64,000 bases of DNA from Psychrobacillus psychrodurans (GTDB lineage: Bacteria; Bacillota; Bacilli; Bacillales_A; Planococcaceae): the NCBI RefSeq assembly GCF_027563345.1, contig NZ_JAMKBK010000006.1. One strand, written 5' to 3'. Below the pieces are notes generated by a model. That model made no database searches. It saw only the letters and a list, made by a program, of their open reading frames with translations, and was not told the origin of the DNA. Shown here piece by piece: positions 8,252 to 16,778 of this stretch. Position 1 is the stretch's first letter. Each line of letters begins with the position of its first letter. The translations under genes were made by a program, and so were the position numbers.

Positions 8252-8941
8252 TTAGATGTATGATCCTTTTCCTTCATAGGTTACATGCCAGTTATTATCT
8301 TTTTGTAAAATTGCTGTCCCAATCCAACCATCTGCAATTAGTTGCTGTTGTTTTTCAATCGCATCCATAGGAACTTCTATAAACGTTTCTTCGTTATTAC
8401 GATCTACATGAATTTTTTTATAAAATACATATCGTAGCATGTCTCCGTATTTCTTCTTTAATGCACCTATTACCATTCCTTGGCTTAGTTTGTCCTTTAA
8501 GCTTGCAATGTTAAATGGTGCAACTGTTGCACATACATGTGTATACGGTGAAGCGTCTAGTAGTTCCATGACAATAACCCCGAGTTTCTTTTGCAATCCA
8601 AATCCACGGTAATTAGGATGAACATTTGTTATTTCTTGATAAACGACCTTCTCGAGTTGATCTTTTGAAAGACCAATATCATATCCTAAATGTTGATCAT
8701 CAATTGGTGGTAATGCCAATGCACGGAAGGCGATTAGTTCATTGTCTACAAATGCTCCAATCATTAGGTTACGATCTATCGAATCCTCATATTCTCCTAT
8801 TGTTAATGGAGATAAGAAATTATCATTTTCCATTGCTCCAAGGACCACATGCTGCAAACGTAAAATGCTATCCAGATGTTCTTGCGTCAATTGACGAACA
8901 ATATATTCTTTCACACCAAGTTTACCTTTCCATTCTTTCAC
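8252..8941 (-). CDS. GNAT-family N-acetyltransferase
   Basis: A 229-residue protein with the GNAT fold. The acetyl-CoA loop is visible as VHPNYRGFGLQKKLG (residues about 117-131), matching R/Q-x-x-G-x-G/A, preceded by a beta strand. The C-terminal ~45 residues form an extra tail. It starts with GTG at 8941 after GAGGAAG. It lies 14 bp downstream of the enolase-superfamily gene and shares its terminator, so the two are one operon. The substrate may be the amino acid or peptide handled by the neighbouring enzymes, but this is inference. Confidence 0.85.
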   Translation of the reverse strand: MKEWKGKLGVKEYIVRQLTQEHLDSILRLQHVVLGAMENDNFLSPLTIGEYEDSIDRNLMIGAFVDNELIAFRALALPPIDDQHLGYDIGLSKDQLEKVVYQEITNVHPNYRGFGLQKKLGVIVMELLDASPYTHVCATVAPFNIASLKDKLSQGMVIGALKKKYGDMLRYVFYKKIHVDRNNEETFIEVPMDAIEKQQQLIADGWIGTAILQKDNNWHVTYEGKGSYI

Positions 8942-8955
8942 GCAAACACTTCCTC

Positions 8956-10068
8956 TTATTTTGTTACTTTTGTAGAGAACTTAGTTAACTCTTGTAAAGT
9001 TTCTTCATCAATATCAATCCCTAGTCCAGGACGTTCATTTAATTGAATAAATGGTACGTCATAATGTAAATTTCCAACGTCTTTAGAGAATTTTAGAGGA
9101 CCTGTTAACTCTACACTCGTAAACACTTTTTTAGAAAATGCTACTTGAAATCCTGCTGAAGAACCAATAGAGGATTCCACCATGGAACCGATTTGACACT
9201 CGATGCCTGCCATCTCTGCCATATGAGCCAGCTTCATCGCTGGATATATCCCACCACACTTCATCAGTTTAATATTTACTTTATGTGCTGCTTGTTTCTC
9301 GATCAACTCTCGCATATCACGTAAGTTTCGCAAGCCTTCGTCCATCATAAGAGGGGTACTTGTCTTAGCTTTTACTTCTACCATACCATTAAAGTCATCT
9401 GCGATTACCGGTTGCTCTAGCCAGTCTAATCCCTCTTTTTCCAACTGCCGCATAGCCACAATAGTAGTAGCGCTATTTTTCCAACCTTGATTTACATCTA
9501 CACGAATAGCAATTTCTTCTCCGACTTTTGCGCGCACTGCTTGAATACATTTAACATCAACTTGCACGTCTGTCCCGACCTTCATTTTAAAGGAGGAATA
9601 CCCTTCTTTCATCCTTCTTTCTGCTTCTTCTGCCATGTCAGCTGGCTTTCCTATACTTAATACATGAGTGACAGGGAACTTTTCGTGATAGCGCCCACCT
9701 AATAATTGGTACACAGGAACACCAAGTTTTTTCCCTGCCAAATCATAACAAGCAATATCTATCGCTGCTTTTGCTGCAGGTGCCTGGTAAACCGCTTTAT
9801 TCATTTTCTCATGTAAACGCTCAAACTCCATAGGATTTTCTCCAATAACAGCTGGAGCTAGCGTTTCTTTCAATAATGCATATGTACTTTCCCAAGTCTC
9901 ACCTGTCACATGCTCATCTGCAACTGCTTCCCCATAACCTACTATACCCTCATCCGTTGTTATTTTTACAATAATAGATGGCATATCATCATAAGTGTGA
10001 TAACTTATGATAAAAGGATCTACTAATGGTAAACGGATTGCATAAATATCAATTTCTTTAATTTTCAT
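8956..10068 (-). CDS. enolase-superfamily enzyme (dipeptide epimerase / muconate cycloisomerase-like)
   Basis: A 370-residue two-domain enolase-superfamily protein of the muconate-lactonizing subgroup. Acid-base lysines K161/K163 (FKMKVG), metal ligands D191 (DVNQGW), E218 (EQP) and D243 (DEG), and K267 (NIKLMK) are all in place for alpha-proton abstraction. Classical L-Ala-D/L-Glu epimerases carry a DxD near residue 320; here it reads ELTGP, closer to cycloisomerases, so dipeptide specificity is not assured. It is divergent from the regulator at 10159 and in an operon with a GNAT gene. A promoter-proximal tandem motif (10105-10134) lies between the two genes. Confidence 0.85.
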   Translation of the reverse strand: MKIKEIDIYAIRLPLVDPFIISYHTYDDMPSIIVKITTDEGIVGYGEAVADEHVTGETWESTYALLKETLAPAVIGENPMEFERLHEKMNKAVYQAPAAKAAIDIACYDLAGKKLGVPVYQLLGGRYHEKFPVTHVLSIGKPADMAEEAERRMKEGYSSFKMKVGTDVQVDVKCIQAVRAKVGEEIAIRVDVNQGWKNSATTIVAMRQLEKEGLDWLEQPVIADDFNGMVEVKAKTSTPLMMDEGLRNLRDMRELIEKQAAHKVNIKLMKCGGIYPAMKLAHMAEMAGIECQIGSMVESSIGSSAGFQVAFSKKVFTSVELTGPLKFSKDVGNLHYDVPFIQLNERPGLGIDIDEETLQELTKFSTKVTK

Positions 10069-10104
10069 TTGAATTTCCTACTTTCTTTACATTTTGGATT
10101 AAGT

Positions 10105-10134
10105 TCGTTATAGTTGTCGTTAAATAGTCGTTAA
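10105..10134. promoter_or_regulatory. candidate operator: tandem TCGTTA repeats in the divergent promoter
   Basis: TCGTTA occurs three times on the plus strand (10105, 10117, 10128), spaced about one helical turn. The last two form CGTTAAATAGTCGTTAA (10118-10134), which matches CGTTTAATAGTCGTTAA upstream of the NhaC gene (12961-12977) at 16 of 17 positions. Probably the binding site of the adjacent regulator. Confidence 0.6.
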
Positions 10135-10158
10135 AAAGATAAAAAAAGAGGTGACCAT

Positions 10159-11400
10159 ATGTTAACACGTATTGCAGTTCTAGGATCGGCCACTTTCATC
10201 GAACGTTTAAGAAGTTTTGAACATGAACTTCCATCCACTCGATTGGATTATTATACATATAATATACCTTTTGATGCAAAGGATATAATACCGACGATAA
10301 AACCTTGTGATGCAGTATTTTTTTCAGGTTCATTTCCATTTACTTATGCAAAGGACTCAATCGCAAGGCTACCAATTCCAACTTTTTATTTGAAACAAGA
10401 TGAAAACGCTATCATGACTACTCTACTTTCACTTAGTCTCACTAACCCAACAGCTGTACATAAGCTTTCCATTGATCTAGTCCATCCAGAGGGGGTAAAA
10501 AATGTTTTGGAGGATATCGGATTAACCGATCAAACACCGTTTTTAATGAAAATAGATACCTCTTTCAATCTGGAAGAAATAGTTGCATTCCATACAGTTT
10601 TACAAAAGAACGGCGCCACTTTGCTAGCGATTACTAGTATTCATGCAGTGTATCAAAGATTGCGAGACAATGGTTTATCTGTCATTCGAATGATTGATCC
10701 GAAAAGCTCCATTATTAAGGCAATAGAGGATACAAAATCTCTTGCCCTTCTATTCAAAAGTCAGTCCGCTAAAATTGCAGTTGGTTATATCCAAACAAAT
10801 AAAGAGCTTTCCATTGCAGAAGAAAAAGTTAAACAAATTGCAGCCTCTATTCAAGCAAATACCGTAAAAGAAGCCGACAATTTATATACCTTATTTTCAA
10901 CTCAAGGTGATGTGCAGGAAGCTTTAAACAATAACTTGATTACTTCTTGGATAAACTCCTCTCCCGCGGTTAAAATTGCATTTGGCTATGGAAAAACAGT
11001 TTTGGAAGCTACTCAAAATGCAAGGGATGCTTTATCTTATGCAACTGATAATACAGCCTATCTATTAACCGATTCTAAGGAACTGCTTGGGCCATATCCA
11101 TATAGTGATAAGCAAGTGCTTTTAAAAAATGTTGAACCACAGTTTGTGCAAATTGCGAAAGAGACTACATTAAGTCCAGCGAACTTATCTAAAGTCATAC
11201 AGTTTAGTCGTTCTAGAAAGTCCACAGAGTTTACTGCATATGACTTAGAAGTCTATTTACAAGTTAGTAGACGTACAACTGAACGAATACTAAAAAAACT
11301 AGCAGATCATGGATATGCACAAATCATAGGGGAAGAAATGACCTATCAGCAAGGTCGCCCACGCGCTATTTATGAGTTGAACTTTCCAACCTACAATTAG
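10159..11400 (+). CDS. uncharacterised transcriptional regulator, three-part architecture
   Basis: 413 residues. The N-terminal ~200 residues look like a Rossmann-type sensor region. Residues about 205-305 contain KIAVGYIQTN and KIAFGYGKTVLEATQNAR, the pattern of a degenerate GGDEF/GTP-cyclohydrolase-like fold. The C-terminal ~80 residues form a winged helix-turn-helix (DLEVYLQVSRRTTERILKKL). This recalls PucR/CdaR-type layouts without being one. It starts at ATG 10159 after AGAGGTG. It is divergent from the epimerase operon, and the shared 17-bp motif suggests it controls itself, the epimerase and the NhaC gene. The effector is unknown. Confidence 0.7.
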   Translation: MLTRIAVLGSATFIERLRSFEHELPSTRLDYYTYNIPFDAKDIIPTIKPCDAVFFSGSFPFTYAKDSIARLPIPTFYLKQDENAIMTTLLSLSLTNPTAVHKLSIDLVHPEGVKNVLEDIGLTDQTPFLMKIDTSFNLEEIVAFHTVLQKNGATLLAITSIHAVYQRLRDNGLSVIRMIDPKSSIIKAIEDTKSLALLFKSQSAKIAVGYIQTNKELSIAEEKVKQIAASIQANTVKEADNLYTLFSTQGDVQEALNNNLITSWINSSPAVKIAFGYGKTVLEATQNARDALSYATDNTAYLLTDSKELLGPYPYSDKQVLLKNVEPQFVQIAKETTLSPANLSKVIQFSRSRKSTEFTAYDLEVYLQVSRRTTERILKKLADHGYAQIIGEEMTYQQGRPRAIYELNFPTYN

Positions 11401-11423
11401 AAGATACGTATCAATAGGACTTA

Positions 11424-11460
11424 TAACAAAAGGGAGTTCCATATGAACTCCCTTTTGTTA
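11424..11460. terminator. bidirectional terminator between regulator and nhaC-like gene
   Basis: A 16-bp perfect stem, TAACAAAAGGGAGTTC (11424-11439) with its complement (11445-11460), and a 5-nt loop. A- and T-runs on either side suit both converging genes. Confidence 0.9.
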
Positions 11461-11482
11461 TTCAGGCTTGCACATTTCCTTT

Positions 11483-12919
11483 TTATGCTTCTACAGTTTC
11501 TTTATTTAATATCGCTAGTTTTTCAGCCTCAGAGATTTTTTGAATCGTGAAGCCTGTCATTGCATAGATAATTGATATAATTGGTACTATAAAGTTTAAT
11601 ACGGCAAATAATGCATACTCTGCTACTCCTACACCTAATGTCGCTAAAATAAATACTCCACACGTATTCCAAGGAATAAAGACCGAAGTAAGTGTACCTC
11701 CATCTTCTAAAGCACGCGAGAGATTTTTAGAATGTAGTCCCATTTTTGTATATGTTTTTGAGAACATTCGAGCTGGCACAACGATAGAAATGTATTGCTC
11801 TGAACAAGAGGCATTTGTTGCAATACACGCAACAATTGTTGAAGCAATAAGTGATCCTGCTGTTTTAGCAAACTTTAAAATTTGATCCATAATGGATTGC
11901 AGCATTCCGGAGTATTCCAATATACCACCAAATGTCATGGCAACAATCGTCATGGAGACCGTATACATCATCGAATCTAATCCACCACGATTAAATAATT
12001 CATCAACCATTGCATTTCCAGTATCGATAACATATCCACTTTGCAAAGCTCCAACTGCCTCTGCAACGCTTCCACCTTGGATGAGTATTTGAGATAAGAA
12101 GCCAAATAAAATTCCAACAATCAATGCTGGTATAGCTGGAACTTTAAGTGCTACTAAGACAATTACTGCTAGAGGTATTAACAATAACCATGGAGAAATG
12201 ACAAAGCTTTGATCTAACATTGATATTGTTTGGTTGATACCCTCTTGGTCAATATTACTTGATTTATATCTGTTTCCTAGGAAGCCATATACACCAAGAG
12301 CTATTAGAATTCCTGGTATCGTCGTAAATAACATATGTTTAATATGTACAAAAAGATCTGTTCCTGTTAGTCCTGCTGCAAGGTTTGTTGTATCGGATAA
12401 TGGGGACATCTTATCTCCAAAGTATGCTCCTGAAATTACGGCTCCAGCGATCATTCCAGCTGGAATTCCCATGCTAAGTCCAATACCCATTCCCGCAACA
12501 CCGATTGTCCCCATAGTTGACCAAGAACTACCGATTGCAAGTGCAACAATTGCACAAATAATACAAATAGCCACTAAGAAGAAAGCAGGAGTAATAATTT
12601 TTAGGCCATAATAGATCATCGTTGCGACAATTCCGCCACCTATCCATGCACCAATGATTAGTCCTACTAAAATAATTATGACTACTGCAGGTAATGCTAG
12701 TTTTATACCTTTATACATCATTTCTTCAATTTGAGACCATTTAAATCCATGTTTCCATGCAACAATAGCTGCAACTGTTGTTCCAACGATCAATGGAATA
12801 TGCGGCCCCTGTTCTAAATAAATAATTGTAATAACCATAGTAATAACCATGAGTAGTAGCGGCATAATCGCCCATATTAAAGACATCTCTTTTTTAGTAA
12901 CCGCTTTCTTTTCCTCCAA
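11483..12919 (-). CDS. NhaC-family Na+/H+ antiporter-like transporter
   Basis: 478 residues with about eleven predicted membrane helices. Conserved stretches ISGAYFGDKMSPLSDTTNL (around residues 160-180) and the C-terminal IPWNTCGVF are hallmarks of the NhaC family, which includes Na+/H+ antiporters and MleN-type malate/lactate exchangers. It starts with TTG at 12919 after GGAGGAAA. It lies between the regulator and an M20 amidohydrolase and has the shared 17-bp motif 42 bp upstream, so it may import or export the substrate of this locus rather than serve only in pH homeostasis. That role is inferred. Confidence 0.85.
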   Translation of the reverse strand: MEEKKAVTKKEMSLIWAIMPLLLMVITMVITIIYLEQGPHIPLIVGTTVAAIVAWKHGFKWSQIEEMMYKGIKLALPAVVIIILVGLIIGAWIGGGIVATMIYYGLKIITPAFFLVAICIICAIVALAIGSSWSTMGTIGVAGMGIGLSMGIPAGMIAGAVISGAYFGDKMSPLSDTTNLAAGLTGTDLFVHIKHMLFTTIPGILIALGVYGFLGNRYKSSNIDQEGINQTISMLDQSFVISPWLLLIPLAVIVLVALKVPAIPALIVGILFGFLSQILIQGGSVAEAVGALQSGYVIDTGNAMVDELFNRGGLDSMMYTVSMTIVAMTFGGILEYSGMLQSIMDQILKFAKTAGSLIASTIVACIATNASCSEQYISIVVPARMFSKTYTKMGLHSKNLSRALEDGGTLTSVFIPWNTCGVFILATLGVGVAEYALFAVLNFIVPIISIIYAMTGFTIQKISEAEKLAILNKETVEA

Positions 12920-12960
12920 AATATTTCCTCCTTACAACTATAGAGACAATTCTAAATTGA

Positions 12961-12977
12961 CGTTTAATAGTCGTTAA
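12961..12977. promoter_or_regulatory. second copy of the candidate operator, upstream of nhaC-like gene
   Basis: CGTTTAATAGTCGTTAA on the plus strand differs at one base from the copy at 10118-10134. The CGTT cores are 11 bp apart in both. It is placed 42 bp upstream of the antiporter start. Confidence 0.6.
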
Positions 12978-13015
12978 TAAAGTAATATTAAATGGAAATC
13001 AGATGCTAGTCAATA

Positions 13016-14113
13016 CTATTTCGAAACATTTGTAAGCGTTTTCGATATAACTTTAGCCCCCAAAATTAATGCATCTCTGTTAAAAGTCATATTTGGATGA
13101 TGCAATCCCGGTGACAAGTCAGCTCCGATACCAATCATTGCTGCCTTCACTTCAGGATGTCTAATTGTATAAAAATGAAAATCATCGCTTCCCGAAGTAA
13201 TTACTTCATCTGCAAGGTTTTCCATACCTACGGTTTCAATTATTGCAGCTTTAGAAATTGCCGCCGCTTCCTTCGATACTTCAGCACCTGGTGTAATATC
13301 TTGAAATTCCCACTCGATTTCTATATCAAATAATTGTTGAATAATATTTAAATCTTTGTCAATGCGATCTTTCAATTGTGATAATATGCTATTCTTTGCT
13401 GCTCTTACATCAATTGAAAATGTTGCAATACCAGGAATAATATTCGCATTCTCTCCACCTGCTTGAATTTTTGTTAGCTTTGCAGAATATGATTCAGATG
13501 GAGAAAAATACATATTTTTCAGTGCTTGTTGAATGGCAATTACTACGTCAATCGCATTGTTTCCTTGATGTGGTCTAGCTCCATGAGCATCGATTCCTTT
13601 TATTTTGCCCTCTACAAATAAAGCCGCTCCATGATGTATAGCTGGTGCTACTTTGCCGAAAGGAAGTTCCTCAATCGGTCGTAAATGCACACCAAAAAGA
13701 TGTGTTACGTCGTCGAGAGCCCCACGGTCTATCATGGAATTCGCTCCGTTACCTTTTTCTTCTGCTGGTTGAAAGATAAAGCGAATTCGTTTGTTTAATT
13801 TCTCATCCTTTAATAGCAATAACGCTCCTAGTACCATAGAGATATTGGCATCATGCCCACAGGAATGATTGGCACGGAACTCACCATCTACTTCTTGCCA
13901 AAGAGCATCAATATCTGCACGTACAGCTATTACTTCTGGCCCTTCTCCGATTTCTGCTAGTAATCCAGTTACATCATCAAATCTTCGATAGGAAATACTT
14001 AAACCATCCAATATTTCCGCAAGCTTATTTGTAGTTTCATATTCCTTCCAGCTAACTTCTGGATACTGGTGAAAGTGGTTAAACCACTGTAAAATTTGAT
14101 TTTCTACTTGCAT
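13016..14113 (-). CDS. M20-family amidohydrolase (AmhX/IAA-amino-acid hydrolase-like)
   Basis: A 365-residue M20 metallo-amidohydrolase. The metal site is visible as SCGHDAN (C85, H87), the acidic pair E118/E119 in FQPAEEKG, and a C-terminal HHPNMTFN. Such enzymes hydrolyse N-acyl amino acids or dipeptide-like amides, and the small lid domain lies around residues 165-275. Closest in feel to B. subtilis AmhX. It starts at ATG 14113 after GGGAG and lies 30 bp downstream of ywbE. With the epimerase, acetyltransferase and transporter around it, a role in taking up and trimming acylated or D/L dipeptide substrates is plausible. Confidence 0.87.
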   Translation of the reverse strand: MQVENQILQWFNHFHQYPEVSWKEYETTNKLAEILDGLSISYRRFDDVTGLLAEIGEGPEVIAVRADIDALWQEVDGEFRANHSCGHDANISMVLGALLLLKDEKLNKRIRFIFQPAEEKGNGANSMIDRGALDDVTHLFGVHLRPIEELPFGKVAPAIHHGAALFVEGKIKGIDAHGARPHQGNNAIDVVIAIQQALKNMYFSPSESYSAKLTKIQAGGENANIIPGIATFSIDVRAAKNSILSQLKDRIDKDLNIIQQLFDIEIEWEFQDITPGAEVSKEAAAISKAAIIETVGMENLADEVITSGSDDFHFYTIRHPEVKAAMIGIGADLSPGLHHPNMTFNRDALILGAKVISKTLTNVSK

Positions 14114-14143
14114 TTCACTTACACTCCCTTTTTACGCGGTAAT

Positions 14144-14338
14144 TTATCCTATGATTTCACAGACTCGTCCTATTTGTCCATCTGTTAATCGTACTTTTAT
14201 GCCATGTGGATGAAATGACGAATTCGTTAATAAGTCTTTCACAACTCCTTTTGTTTTCTCCCCTGATCGTTGATCTTTTTTTAATACTATATATACCTCT
14301 AATCCAGGTTTTACATCTTTTCTATTTTGACCATTCAT
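14144..14338 (-). CDS. ywbE: YwbE family protein
   Basis: A 64-residue protein matching the YwbE family: MNGQNRKDVKPG at the start, then VVKDLLTNS, HPHGIKVRL and GQIGRV. The family is a small predicted beta-barrel of unknown function found across Firmicutes and some Proteobacteria. It starts at ATG 14338 after GAGGTG with a 7-nt gap. It lies directly upstream of the M20 amidohydrolase and is probably co-transcribed with it. Confidence 0.85.
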   Translation of the reverse strand: MNGQNRKDVKPGLEVYIVLKKDQRSGEKTKGVVKDLLTNSSFHPHGIKVRLTDGQIGRVCEIIG

Positions 14339-14486
14339 TTAGCTTCACCTCTTTTTGTATCGTACCACTTTCATGGTTTGGTTTCAGTATTTTGCTTCAT
14401 AAATTGTAACTGTAGAATATGTTTGGTCCAACAAAGGAACAGGAATAATAATAGGAAGGATATTCGTGGAGAAAGAGGTGATAAGA

Positions 14487-15001
14487 TTGGAAATATACAC
14501 AATTGGACATTCTAGCCACACACAGAAATTTTTCGGAAGCATGCTAAAAAAGAATAACATCGAGTTTTTGCGGATGTAAGGGCATTTCCAGGTAGTAGAA
14601 AATGGCCGCAATTTTCAAAGGATGATTTTCCAAAATGGCTTATAAGAGAAGACATTTCATATGAACACCTCTCCAAATTAGGTGGTAGACGTAGAAAGTC
14701 TAAAAAAGTTAGTGAAGAAGTGAACGCAGGGTGGAACAACCAATCATTTCATAATTATGCGGATTATACTCTGACGGAAGAGTTCCAAATAGGTATAAAT
14801 GAACTTTTGGAAAAAGCAGCAAATAAAAAAACTGCCTATTGTTGTTCGGAGCGTCATCCTTCCCGTTGTCATCGTTTGCTTATCAGCAACTTTCTCGTAG
14901 CAAACGGGCATGACGTGAAGCATATTATTGACGTAAATGATAATGAAATTGAAATTGTAAATCACGAAGTTGGGATGTGGGGAGCTCCTGCACAAGGTTA
15001 A
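14487..15001 (+). pseudogene. DUF488 protein interrupted by a one-base frameshift
   Basis: Translation from TTG at 14487 (after GAGGTG) gives MEIYTIGHSSHTQKFFG, the conserved DUF488 start, but stops at 14577-14579. Continuing in the frame two bases along from about 14570 gives ADVRAFPGSRKWPQF and runs on through CCSERHPSRCHRLL to a stop at 15001. One base is missing within or near the five T at 14565-14569. The two halves together make a full-length (~170 aa) family member. It may be a real decay, a phase-variable tract or a sequencing error. DUF488 function is unknown. Confidence 0.8.
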
Positions 15002-15083
15002 TGAGGATCGAATTGTAACATACCCTTCTTGTTAATCTACCAAATTAATAGACAAGGGATATGAATAAAAAACAACAAAAATA

Positions 15084-15125
15084 GGGCTATCCTAGAGTGA
15101 TTTAATATCACTTACGAGATAGCCC
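15084..15125 (-). terminator. terminator of the DHA2 efflux gene
   Basis: GGGCTATC and GATAGCCC arms, with inner AGTGA/TCACT pairing, are followed on the minus strand by TATTTTTG. Located 6 bp beyond the stop codon at 15131. Confidence 0.8.
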
Positions 15126-15130
15126 CATGA

Positions 15131-16615
15131 TTAACTTTTCACTTCTTTTTCAATGTCAGCAAGTGCATTTGCGCTTACGTCCACACGTTTTAAGAAGAAC
15201 GATAATACTAATGCAACACATGTTACAACAGCGGCAACGATGAATGATAGTTGAACACCATGTAATAAGCTTTGTGCCTGTATTTGTTTCATTGCTTCTT
15301 CTGTCATGGATGCAGGGTCCATTGATGCAGCTAACTCCTTACCACGAGTAGCCGCAGCACTAGTCATAATCGTAACAAAAATAGCTGTCCCGATTGAACC
15401 AATCACTTGTTGCGCTGTATTGTTAACAGCTGTACCATGTGGGTTTAAACGTGTAGGTAATTGGTTTAAACCATTCGTCATAATCGGCATCATAACCATC
15501 GACATACCAAACATACGTATTGTGTAAATACCAATAATGTAAGCATAGGAAGATTCAAGATCTAAACCTGCAAGCATGAATGTTGATATAGCGGTAATAC
15601 CTAAACCAATAACCGCTAAAATTCGGGGTCCAAATTTATCGAATAATTTCCCTGTGATTGGCGACATAACTCCCATAATAATAGCACCAGGTAACATCAT
15701 TAAACCAGATTCTAAAGGGTCAATACCTCGCACGTCTTGTACGTAGGCAGGCGTTAAAATCATCCCAGAGAATAATGCCGCGGCATTTACCATTGAAATA
15801 ACAGAACCAAGTGCGAACATTGGATATTTATAAACTCGCAAGTCCAATAATGGTTCCTCTAATTTGAATTGGCGTGTAATGAACAAGAACAATGCAACAG
15901 CACCAACTATAATTGTTGTCAAAACAACTGTGTCTCCCCAACCATTTGAACTAGCCATTGAACAACCATATAAAATACCACCAAAACCAATTACAGATAA
16001 CACAATTGAGAAGTAATCAAGAGATACTTTACGTGTATCCATCACATTTTCAAGTTTCCAAAACGCTAGAATAATGGAAAGAATCGCAAAGGGTAAAATC
16101 ATCTCAAACAGTACGCGCCAATCGTAGTATTGTACGATATATCCTGATAATGTTGGCCCAATTGCTGGAGCTGTAATCATAACTAAACCGAAAACACCCA
16201 TAGCTGCACCACGTTTTTCACGTGGGAAGCTAACTAGCATAACATTCATTAACAATGGTCCCATAACTGCCGAACCGGCTGCTTGTACCATACGCCCTGC
16301 TAAGAGGAATCCAAAGTTTGGTGCCAGAGCAGCCATTGCTGTACCAATTGTAAATAAAATCATCGATACAATAAATAATGTTCGGTTTTTAAAGCGTGTA
16401 ATTAAAAATGCTGAAACAGGTATTAACACTCCACTTACTAGCATGTAACCTGTGGCTAACCATTGTACCGTTGAATAGTCTTTGCCAAAATCATCACGAA
16501 TTGATGGTAATGCTACGTTTAATAATGAGTTATTTAAGAAAGAAACAAAGGCACCGAAAAATAAAATTGCAAGCATTAAATATGGTGGTTTCTTCTCTAT
16601 CGTCGAAGTATTCAT
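15131..16615 (-). CDS. DHA2-family MFS multidrug efflux protein (EmrB/QacA/LmrB type)
   Basis: 494 residues with fourteen predicted membrane segments. Markers include FLNNSLLNVALPSI in TM1, LVSGVLIPVSAFL in TM2, and GPTLSGYI (motif C of H+ antiporters). The C-terminal ~50 residues end in a charged tail. It starts at ATG 16615 after GGAG. It is divergent from a TetR-type regulator 163 bp away, the usual arrangement for a drug pump and its repressor (compare lmrB/lmrA). Exports hydrophobic drugs by proton antiport; the substrate cannot be told from sequence. Confidence 0.9.
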   Translation of the reverse strand: MNTSTIEKKPPYLMLAILFFGAFVSFLNNSLLNVALPSIRDDFGKDYSTVQWLATGYMLVSGVLIPVSAFLITRFKNRTLFIVSMILFTIGTAMAALAPNFGFLLAGRMVQAAGSAVMGPLLMNVMLVSFPREKRGAAMGVFGLVMITAPAIGPTLSGYIVQYYDWRVLFEMILPFAILSIILAFWKLENVMDTRKVSLDYFSIVLSVIGFGGILYGCSMASSNGWGDTVVLTTIIVGAVALFLFITRQFKLEEPLLDLRVYKYPMFALGSVISMVNAAALFSGMILTPAYVQDVRGIDPLESGLMMLPGAIIMGVMSPITGKLFDKFGPRILAVIGLGITAISTFMLAGLDLESSYAYIIGIYTIRMFGMSMVMMPIMTNGLNQLPTRLNPHGTAVNNTAQQVIGSIGTAIFVTIMTSAAATRGKELAASMDPASMTEEAMKQIQAQSLLHGVQLSFIVAAVVTCVALVLSFFLKRVDVSANALADIEKEVKS

Positions 16616-16778
16616 TTGTAATATCTCCTTAGTTTATATATTCCTTTTTTTAGTCACTTGAAAGATTTTATACCAGCAGTCCAATTTTGTCTATAAAAAA
16701 GTCTCGCCAGTACAAATAGTGCATTTTGAACAAAAATATGTTGTATAATGATCGTAACAAGTTAAAGAAGGAGTCATT

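Noticed and set aside
14384..14739. two minus-strand frames of 75 residues
   Set aside because: They lie opposite the DUF488 gene and its leader; no homology pattern or ribosome binding site.
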